Of a stretch of 64,000 bases of DNA, positions 35,146 to 44,100 are shown one piece after another (positions within the stretch are counted from its first letter, which is position 1; each line of letters opens with the position of its first letter). The notes under the pieces are model-generated. The model was not told the DNA's origin, did no database searches, and was given only the letters and a program-made list of their open reading frames with translations. The stretch lies in contig CP136065.1 of NCBI GenBank assembly GCA_032622095.1, positions 57,343,949-57,407,948 of the forward strand. Reading direction: 5' to 3'. This DNA comes from Siphonodentalium dalli. Lineage: Eukaryota > Mollusca > Scaphopoda > Gadilida > Siphonodentaliidae. A program made the translations under genes and the position numbers.

Positions 35146-36497
35146 TTGTATTAGTGGTTGTATTAGTGGTTGTATTAGTGGTTGTATTAGTGGTTGTATT
35201 AGTGGTTGTATTAGTGGTTGTATTAGTGGTTGTATTAGTGGTTGTATTAGTGGTTGTATTAGTGGTTGTATTAGTGGTTGTATTAGTGGTTGTATTAGTG
35301 GTTGTATTAGTGGTTGTATTAGTGGTTGTATTAGTGGTTGTATTAGTGGTTGTATTAGTGGTTGTATTAGTGGTTGTATTAGTTCTTGTATTAGTGGTTG
35401 TATTAGTGGTTGTATTAGTGGTTGTATTAGTTCTTGTATTAGTTCTTGTATTAGTTCTTGTATTAGTTCTTGTATTAGTTCTTGTATTAGTTCTTGTATT
35501 AGTTCTTGTATTAGTTCTTGTATTAGTTCTTGTATTAGTTCTTGTATTAGTGGTTGTATTAGTTGTTGTATTAGTGGTTGTATTAGTGGTTGTATTAGTT
35601 GTTGTATTAGTGGTTGTATTAGTTGTTGTATTAGTGGTTGTATTAGTGGTTGTATTAGTGGTTGTATTAGTTCTTGTATTAGTTCTTGTATTAGTTCTTG
35701 TATTAGTTCTTGTATTAGTTCTTGTATTAGTTCTTGTATTAGTTCTTGTATTAGTTCTTGTATTAGTTCTTGTATTAGTTGTTGTATTAGTGGTTGTATT
35801 AGTTGTTGTATTAGTGGTTGTATTAGTGGTTGTATTAGTGGTTGTATTAGTGGTTGTATTAGTTCTTGTGTTAGTTCTTGTGTTAGTTCTTGTGTTAGTG
35901 GTTGTGTTAGTGGTTGTGTTAGTTGTTGTATTAGTTGTTGTATTAGTGGTTGTATTAGTTGTTGTATTAGTTGTTGTATTAGTTGTTGTATTAGTGGTTG
36001 TATTAGTGGTTGTATTAGTGGTTGTATTAGTTCTTGTATTAGTTCTTGTATTAGTTCTTGTATTAGTTCTTGTATTAGTTCTTGTATTAGTTCTTGTATT
36101 AGTTCTTGTATTAGTTCTTGTATTAGTTCTTGTATTAGTTCTTGTATTAGTTCTTGTATTAGTTCTTGTGTTAGTTCTTGTGTTAGTGGTTGTGTTAGTG
36201 GTTGTGTTAGTGGTTGTGTTAGTGGTTGTGTTAGTTCTTGTGTTAGTTCTTGTGTTAGTTCTTGTGTTAGTTCTTGTATTAGTTCTTGTATTAGTTCTTG
36301 TATTAGTTCTTGTATTAGTTCTTGTATTAGTTCTTGTATTAGTTCTTGTATTAGTGGTTGTATTAGTTCTTGTATTAGTGGTTGTATTAGTGGTTGTATT
36401 AGTTGTTGTATTAGTGGTTGTATTAGTGGTTGTATTAGTTGTTGTATTAGTTGTTGTATTAGTTGTTGTATTAGTTCTTGTATTAGTTGTTGTATTA
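35146..36497 (+). repeat. 12-bp satellite array 2
   Basis: About 112 units of the same satellite in the same orientation, with the same three main spellings and a TGTG-bearing patch at 35870-35925 and 36168-36270. It starts at the gap with 19 GG units and ends directly in the segment TAAATACAAACAAATAATT that elsewhere (58684) lies inside non-satellite DNA. Confidence 0.97.
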
Positions 36498-36617
36498 AAT
36501 ACAAACAAATAATTACAAATAACTGATGTACAATCAAGTTCATTTCCATACAGAATTTCCAAGTAAAATATAAATAGACATGAAATAATGATAAATATGT
36601 TAATATATAACATCAAA

Positions 36618-36850
36618 TCCGTATGCATGGGAGATGCAATTACCAACCATATGCATTTGACATAGCACACGGCCACAAGCATGTGATATACCGTTAGCAG
36701 GGATTATACGCATGTGATATGGACATCCGACCACATGCGTGCAATATAGCAGCAATTTGGACATCAGATCACAGGCATGCGATATAGCAATCAGCCCACA
36801 CACATGTGACATAGGTATATATAGCCACATGCATGTGATATTGCAACACA
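36618..36850 (+). repeat. Degenerate GCATGTGATATAGC repeat
   Basis: Variants of GCATGTGATATAGC occur at about 36680, 36711, 36738, 36775, 36802 and 36831, spaced 27-37 bp. The block is copied at 58806-59038 and 62172-62404. The minus frame with repeated SHACG-type residues is a consequence. Confidence 0.6.
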
Positions 36851-37414
36851 AATATAAATATGTAAACATGAGATGAATGCAAATAAATAAGCGAAAATGA
36901 CCATGAAGCATTGATTAATTGGCAAATATAATATAACTTATCAAGAGAATGGTTCAGTAAAACAGTAAGATGCCAGATAAACTAATAGAAGAAATGCTTA
37001 GCAGGATTGTAATTTGCATGTGAGTCATGCAATTCACAGCCCTGGGATACCTAATTATAAGTAAGATAAAGCACGAAAAGTAATGTTAGTTAACGTACAC
37101 ATTGGCAATATGCCATAGTGATGTATATCAGTGTTCAGTTCGCAACATCCAAGGTTGGAGCCAATTAAGCTCGAAAGTATCAGATCGGATTCCAAATTCG
37201 CAAACTATTAAAAGTCTCACAATTCAGTCACCAAGAACAGACCCACTAAAATGCTGTCGCATTGTGCACATGCAGTCTTATCACCGGTCTGATGATACAC
37301 ATGAGTGTATCACAGTAGCATTACTGACACACGACTTATCACGTGTTGTCATTGTAACCGGTTCACTGTAGTAACTGGTTCACTGTAGTGACTGGCTTGC
37401 CGTAGTGACTGTAT

Positions 37415-37646
37415 ATTGAATGGCAGTTAGTACATGTGTTTTGAATGGCAGTTAGTACATATGTTTTGAATGGCAGTTAGTATATGTATATTGAATGGCA
37501 GTTAGTACATGTATATTGATAGGCAGTTAGTACATGTATATTGATAGGCAGCTAGTACATGTATATTGATAGGCAGTTAGTACATGTATATTGATAGGCA
37601 GTTATTACATGTATATTGATAGGCAGTTATTACATGTATATTGATG
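37415..37646 (+). repeat. 25-bp minisatellite, about nine copies
   Basis: The unit is TTGATAGGCAGTTAGT plus ACATGTATA. The first four copies read TTGAATGG and the later ones TTGATAGG, so the array has two zones. It is copied at 59603-59834 and 62969-63200. Just upstream (37357-37410) are three short GTAACTGGTTCACTGTAGT-like repeats. Confidence 0.92.
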
Positions 37647-37764
37647 TACCAATCCAAACAAAATAAAATATATGCATGTATCCGGTAACCTGCCCGGCCC
37701 AATCTACAATACATACAGTCGTGCATGATATATATTCACCAGTCATTCTTATAATCTAAGTATG

Positions 37765-37882
37765 TCCACAGTCACCTAACTAAATATGTCTACAGTCACC
37801 TAACTATGTATATCTACAGTCACCTAACTAAATATGTCTACAGTCACCTAACTAAGTAATGTCTACAGTCACCTAACTAAAT
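37765..37882 (+). repeat. 24-bp minisatellite, five copies
   Basis: The unit is TCTACAGTCACCTAACTAAA plus TATG, with one copy 25 bp long. It is copied at 59953-60070 and 63319-63436. Confidence 0.92.
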
Positions 37883-38051
37883 TCCAATTATTTTTTAAAT
37901 TTCAGAAATTCTCTTCATATAATATATAGTATATGAATAAACTTGTAAACTTTTTGTAATTTTGGAACGGCCTTATATAGTCTTATATGAGTGCCTTATT
38001 GTTACAATATAATAGTCTAGCTTATGTATATCCCCCTCGATACATATAGAG

Positions 38052-38200
38052 GATCTTCAATAAGTAATATTGGGATAATATATATTTTATGAAATGGGTT
38101 TGATAAATTTGATTCACAACCAGTCATAGAAGAGTTGTGAATCATATTTATCAAATGAGTTTCATAAAATCTTATATCCAAACGTAATGAGTTGAAGATC
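38052..38200. mobile_element. 149-bp foldback element
   Basis: GATCTTCAA at 38052 pairs with TTGAAGATC ending at 38200. Inside, TTTATGAAATGGGTTTGATAA and GATTCACAAC pair with GTTGTGAATC and ATCAAATGAGTTTCATAAA. The loop is about 11 bp. It is copied at 63606-63754 by the segmental duplication. Confidence 0.65.
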
Positions 38201-38446
38201 TTGTATATCACAAGAAAAAAACTAGAGCTTTATGCCTTTTTTAACAAATCAAAATCCTTAAAAACTGTAAAATGCACACATTTACAGTGTTGGCGGTGAT
38301 CTTCACAACCATATACGACAGTATTGCGCGCTCTGGCTGGCGACGGAAAATATAGTCCCCCAATTTGTGTACTCAGATTTTGTGTCTATTTTCGTAAGTG
38401 CAACAAAGTTCGACAAGAATTAAAATTTAATGAACAAAGCAATTAT

Positions 38447-39236
38447 ATTTCATGGTCTGGTGTTGGTATCATGCACAGATTTTTGAAATAGTATTAATCC
38501 ACGTGGTTATTTTGTTGACGTGATGCCAAGTGATCCCGGGAAACATTCGCATATTCATAACTAGTGAGATATATAGAGGATATGAAGTGTTTCTCTCATA
38601 TGATATTTATGAAACGAGTCTAAGAATTTTCAGTTCAGTTCAACTGAAAATTCGTGACGGGTTTCATAAATATCATATGAGAGAAACACGAATTACATAT
38701 TCTATTTATCATATAACACCTATAAATTGATTATGATGTCCAAAACGCACACAAATCACTAAATAGCTATATGACATCGGCAGCAAAAGGTTAATGTGAC
38801 GTCACTTCATTGCACCGGAAGACCAATTACACCTGGTGAACTAGCAGAAATAATATGCAAGCGAAGATATAGTGCGCTATTCTGTTCTCAGTTTGTGACA
38901 TTATATCGTATGTTTATTAGATAAATACGAATTACATATTCTATTTATCGTATAACAATGTCCAAAACTATATATTTCAAGATTATAATTGCGAGAATTT
39001 CGGCATCGCGTTGATTGACGCGCACGAATTTGACCTGCATTTAGTTAGAGATACAGCTTGGCCCCGGCTGCCATTCAGCCAATCAAAACACACTTTTTGT
39101 CAACAAACCATCAAATTATTGGAAGGTGATACGAACTAGTAGTTCATATGAAATTGATTTATGACATACTTTCCAACGTAAATAATGATTGAGTCATATG
39201 ATAAAAGGAAATATGTAATATTTTTTAATAGGGAGC
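38447..39236. other. Gene-free stretch with a second hairpin
   Basis: Apart from the hairpin at 38587-38689, it holds a direct repeat of about 30 bp (ACGAATTACATATTCTATTT near 38688 and 38926), a TGACGTCA at 38797-38804, and an AGCCAATCAAAACAC segment near 39078 resembling a CCAAT box. No supported gene. Confidence 0.45.
38587..38689. mobile_element. 103-bp foldback element
   Basis: GTGTTTCTCTCATATGATAT at the left pairs with ATATCATATGAGAGAAACAC at the right. TTTATGAAACGAGTC and TTTTCAGTT continue the stem, with a short loop. The shared TTTATGAAA(C/T)G word suggests a relation to the hairpin at 38052-38200. Confidence 0.7.
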
Positions 39237-39395
39237 CTCGCATATATAAGAGAATGCATTGGGCTAAAAATATTTACCTCAACCTTGTAAGCCAGTGCAT
39301 TCTTACATATCTGAGGCTCCCATATATATAAGAGAATGAACTTGCTGGCACAGGATCTTTAATGCTGCAGCAGCACAACTCCCGTCATGAAAGGG
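39237..39395. mobile_element. Degenerate relative of the TTAA-flanked MITE
   Basis: CCTCGCATATATAAGAGAAT at 39237 and a mutated second module (GCCAGTGCATTCTTACATAT) match the 69-bp hairpin. The right end reads GAAAGGGTTAA, like the piggyBac-like MITE end GTAAAGGGTTAA. The left terminus is missing or mutated. Confidence 0.5.
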
Positions 39396-39699
39396 TTAAT
39401 TGGAAAGCAGTAGCAATAAATTTAAGAGAGATTCATTGCTTCATCGCATCAACTTCATGTTACCTCAACATGTGTGCATATATCTGTATAGGTGCTGCCT
39501 CCTCAGTTTTCTAAGTAGTCACTTCATATTTCACAGTAGAAAACATCATGTAGAGATCGCCTTTTCTAAGTTGCCATAAGTAGCATGTCCATAGATGGAA
39601 ATTTGTTGTTTTTGTCAGATATATCAAGTTTATGTCCCCATATGCACCTCACTGCCGTTATTAAATGTCACAAGTTCTTGTTATTTGTTCTTGTTAAAT
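39396..39699. other. Gene-free stretch
   Basis: Nothing supportable was seen. Near 39673 the text AGTTCTTGTTATTTGTTCTT resembles two degenerate 12-bp satellite units. Confidence 0.4.
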
Positions 39700-41151
39700 A
39701 TTGAAATTTCTCATTGAGATACTGATGAAAATGAAATACAGAGAACAATAGTTCATTTCAGGTCAGGTAGAAATGATAAGATATACCTAGCAGATCTGTG
39801 TGTTGACATGATGGCATTGTCATTTCTATATCTGATAATATATGCGAAAATCCCCACCCCCCCCCCCCCCCCAATTCAAAAGTTGACAAACTGTAGAAAG
39901 TAGAACATCATGTAAAGCACATGGGGATAAGTGCTATATATATATAAGAATTATTATTATCACATAATTAGCCCCTGAACCCAGCCTCATATTTATTTTA
40001 GTAAGACACACATGTATTATCGGCGCACAGTGACTAAAGAGTTTACTTGACTTGACTTGATGACCGTATCATTTTGCTAACAAAACAAATGTCTTGGAAA
40101 GATTATCAGATAATTATTAACCATAATGTCCAGGTCTTGTATTGGCTATTACACTTCCTCCCTCAACAATATAGAACATGTTTGTTAGTGTGCATTGCTC
40201 TACTCATTCCGCAATGAGATACATGTACAATATGGGAATAATTTGATTGAATTATGCCCTATGTAGCTACTAATTAATATTGGGCAGGATAAAAAAAAAA
40301 ATTCAGCATTCCCCATGTTGTACTGAACTGTGAGGTACATGTGTAATAATAAAATGGGAGAAAGAGTAACCATGCATTATAACCAATACATTGCCTGTAC
40401 ATTATAACCAATACATTGCCTGTACACCATTGTATTTATTTTATGTGTAAACATTTACCAAGCACATACGTGACCCACCATATCAAATCCAGTCGGAAGT
40501 CGGGATTTTTTTTACCCTGTGCCAATGCATTCTCTTATATATGCGAGTCGACCACAGGTCGCCTCGCATATATAAGAGAATGCATTGGCCTAACAATTTT
40601 TTACAATTTTAATAATTTTTTCTTGTATTCTTTAACAATTTTATAATTTCACCCATACAGAGCCCCAGACAAACATGAGCAGACGACACTCTTCTATATG
40701 CTTCTATATATGTGTGGGGCTCCCTGCAGGGTAATGGATGTTTTTTATTTTATGTCCTAAAAATTGTAAGAAACATTTATTTAAAAAAAATGATAAAAAA
40801 TTGTTAGGCCAATGCATTCTCTTATATATGCAAGGCAACCTATGGTTGACTCGCATATATAAGAGAATGCATTGGCACAGGGTAAAAAAATCCTGACTTA
40901 CGACTGGATTTGATATGGCGGGTCACATATACTAAGGAAGAGCCCTAAGCTCTTTACATAATGTTCTCGTTTCTACAGTTTGTAAACTTTTGAGTTAGGG
41001 GGTGGGAATTTTCGAGCATTATCAGATATAGAAATGACAATGCCATCATGATGTCAACACAGATCTGCTAGCTATATCTTACCATTTCTACCTGACCTAA
41101 AATGAACTATAGTTCTGTATTTCATTTTCGTCTGTTTCTCAATGAGAACTT
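39700..41151. mobile_element. Inverted-repeat element with nested MITE
   Basis: The left arm (39700 to about 39926) and right arm (about 40948-41151) are inverted copies. They carry TCTCATTGAGA, GAAAATGAAATACAGA, AGGTCAGGTAGAAATG, TGATGGCATTGTCATTTCTA and AAAAGTTGACAAACTGTAGAAA or their complements. The loop of about 1 kb contains the TA-flanked MITE copy C (40469-40927). It also contains AAGTGCTATATATATATAAG followed by ATTATTATTAT, which recalls tails of L2-like retroposons. A 16-base C run sits at 39857-39872 in the left arm. Array 3 begins about 20 bp beyond the right arm. Confidence 0.65.
40469..40927. mobile_element. TA-flanked MITE, copy C
   Basis: The 459-bp element starts CGTGACCCACCATATC and ends with the complement of TGTGACCCGCCATATC. 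TA lies on both sides (40467-40468, 40928-40929). The 69-bp hairpins are at 40521-40589 and 40808-40876. The core (GAGCCCCAGACAAACATGAG) is inverted relative to copy A at 31665-32122. Confidence 0.8.
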
Positions 41152-41171
41152 CCGACCTTTAACAATGAACG

Positions 41172-44100
41172 AGTTGTTGTATTAGTTGTTGTATTAGTTG
41201 TTGTATTAGTTGTTGTATTAGTTGTTGTATTAGTTGTTGTATTAGTTGTTGTATTAGTTGTTGTATTAGTTGTTGTATTAGTTGTTGTATTAGTTGTTGT
41301 ATTAGTTGTTGTATTAGTTGTTGTATTAGTTGTTGTATTAGTTGTTGTATTAGTTGTTGTATTAGTTGTTGTATTAGTTGTTGTATTAGTTGTTGTATTA
41401 GTTGTTGTATTAGTTGTTGTATTAGTTGTTGTATTAGTTCTTGTATTAGTTCTTGTATTAGTTCTTGTATTAGTTCTTGTATTAGTTCTTGTATTAGTTC
41501 TTGTATTAGTTCTTGTATTAGTTCTTGTATTAGTTCTTGTATTAGTTCTTGTATTAGTTCTTGTATTAGTTCTTGTATTAGTTCTTGTATTAGTTCTTGT
41601 ATTAGTTCTTGTATTAGTTCTTGTATTAGTTCTTGTATTAGTGGTTGTGTAAGCTCTTGTGTTAGCTCTTGTATTAGCTCTTGTATTAGCTCTTGTATTA
41701 GCTCTTGTATTAGTTCTTGTATTAGTTCTTGTATTAGTTCTTGTATTAGTGGTTGTATTAGTGGTTGTATTAGTGGTTGTATTAGTGGTTGTATTAGTTC
41801 TTGTATTAGTTCTTGTATTAGTTCTTGTATTAGTTCTTGTATTAGTTCTTGTATTAGTTCTTGTATTAGTTCTTGTATTAGTTCTTGTATTAGTTCTTGT
41901 ATTAGTGGTTGTATTAGTTCTTGTATTAGTGGTTGTATTAGTGGTTGTATTAGTTCTTGTATTAGTTCTTGTATTAGTGGTTGTATTAGTGGTTGTATTA
42001 GTTCTTGTATTAGTGGTTGTATTAGTTCTTGTATTAGTTCTTGTATTAGTTCTTGTATTAGTGGTTGTATTAGTTGTTGTATTAGTTGTTGTATTAGTTG
42101 TTGTATTAGTTGTTGTATTAGTTGTTGTATTAGTGGTTGTATTAGTGGTTGTATTAGTTCTTGTATTAGTTCTTGTATTAGTTCTTGTATTAGTGGTTGT
42201 ATTAGTGGTTGTATTAGTTCTTGTATTAGTGGTTGTATTAGTGGTTGTATTAGTTCTTGTATTAGTTCTTGTATTAGTTCTTGTATTAGTTCTTGTATTA
42301 GTTCTTGTATTAGTTCTTGTATTAGTTCTTGTATTAGTTCTTGCATTAGTTCTTGCATTGGTGGTTGCATTGGTGGTTGCGTTGGTGGTTGTGTTAGTTC
42401 TTGTGTTAGTTCTTGTGTTAGTTCTTGTGTTAGTTCTTGTGTTAGTTCTTGTGTTAGTTCTTGTGTTAGTTCTTGTGTTAGTTCTTGTGTTAGTTCTTGT
42501 GTTAGTTGTTGTATTAGTTGTTGTATTAGTTGTTGTATTAGTTCTTGTATTAGTTCTTGTATTAGTTCTTGTATTAGTTCTTGTATTAGTTCTTGTATTA
42601 GTTCTTGTATTAGTTCTTGTATTAGTTCTTGTATTAGTTCTTGTATTAGTGGTTGTAATAGTGGTTGTAATAGTTGTTGTATTAGTGGTTGTATTAGTGG
42701 TTGTATTAGTGGTTGTATTAGTGGTTGTATTAGTGGTTGTATTAGTGGTTGTATTAGTGGTTGTATTAGTGGTTGTATTAGTGGTTGTATTAGTGGTTGT
42801 ATTAGTTCTAGTATTAGTTGTTGTTTTAGTTGTTGTGTTAGTTCTTGTATTATTTCTTGTATTAGTGGTTGTATTAGTTCTTGTATTAGTGGTTGTATTA
42901 GTGGTTGTATTAGTTCTTGTATTAGTTCTTGTATTAGTTGTTGTATTAGTGGTTGTATTAGTGGTTGTATTAGTGGTTGTATTAGTGGTTGTGTTAGTGG
43001 TTGTGTTAGTTCTTGTGTTAGTTCTTGTGTTAGTTCTTGTGTTAGTTCTTGTGTTAGTTCTTGTGTTAGTTCTTGTATTAGTTCTTGTATTAGTTCTTGT
43101 ATTAGTTGTTGTATTAGTGGTTGTATTAGTGGTTGTATTAGTGGTTGTATTAGTGGTTGTATTAGTTGTTGTATTAGTTGTTGTATTAGTTGTTGTATTA
43201 GTTCTTGTATTAGTTGTTGTATTAGTGGTTGTATTAGTTGTTGTATTAGTGGTTGTATTAGTTGTTGTATTAGTTCTTGTATTAGTTCTTGTATTAGTTC
43301 TTGTATTAGTTCTTGTATTAGTTGTTGTATTAGTTGTTGTATTAGTTGTTGTATTAGTTCTTGTATTAGTTGTTGTATTAGTGGTTGTATTAGTTGTTGT
43401 ATTAGTTCTTGTATTAGTTCTTGTATTAGTTCTTGTATTAGTTCTTGTATTAGTTCTTGTATTAGTTCTTGTATTAGTTCTTGTATTAGTTCTTGTATTA
43501 GTTCTTGTATTAGTTCTTGTATTAGTTCTTGTATTAGTTCTTGTATTAGTTCTTGTATTAGTTGTTGTATTAGTTGTTGTATTAGTGGTTGTATTAGTGG
43601 TTGTATTAGTGGTTGTATTAGTGGTTGTATTAGTGGTTGTATTAGTGGTTGTATTAGTGGTTGTATTAGTGGTTGTATTAGTGGTTGTATTAGTGGTTGT
43701 ATTAGTGGTTGTATTAGTTCTTGTATTAGTTCTTGTATTAGTTCTTGTATTAGTTCTTGTATTAGTTGTTGTATTAGTTGTTGTATTAGTTGTTGTATTA
43801 GTGGTTGTATTAGTGGTTGTATTAGTGGTTGTATTAGTGGTTGTATTAGTGGTTGTATTAGTGGTTGTATTAGTGGTTGTATTAGTGGTTGTATTAGTGG
43901 TTGTATTAGTTGTTGTATTAGTGGTTGTATTAGTGGTTGTATTAGTTCTTGTATTAGTTCTTGTATTAGTTCTTGTATTAGTTCTTGTATTAGTTCTTGT
44001 ATTAGTGGTTGTATTAGTGGTTGTATTAGTTCTTGTATTAGTTCTTGTATTAGTGGTTGTATTAGTGGTTGTATTAGTGGTTGTATTAGTTGTTGTATTA

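Larger units (their letters stand above)
36496..38446 (+). repeat. Segmental duplicate, copy 1
   Basis: This interval matches 62050-64000 over its whole visible length (offset 25,554). Up to about 37904 it also matches 58684-60094 (offset 22,188). One difference noticed is 36878 T against A in both other copies. It contains the degenerate CATGTGATAT repeats, two minisatellites and a hairpin. No gene is recognised; the 103- and 89-codon frames are repeat-bound and unrecognised. Confidence 0.9.

Noticed and set aside
36600-36911. 103-codon minus frame, present three times
   Set aside because: It lies in degenerate GCATGTGATAT repeats and its conservation only reflects recent segmental duplication.
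39888-39960. L2-like retroposon insertion
   Set aside because: Only a tail-like AAGTGCTATATA plus ATT-run is seen, inside an inverted-repeat element; no body or target duplication.
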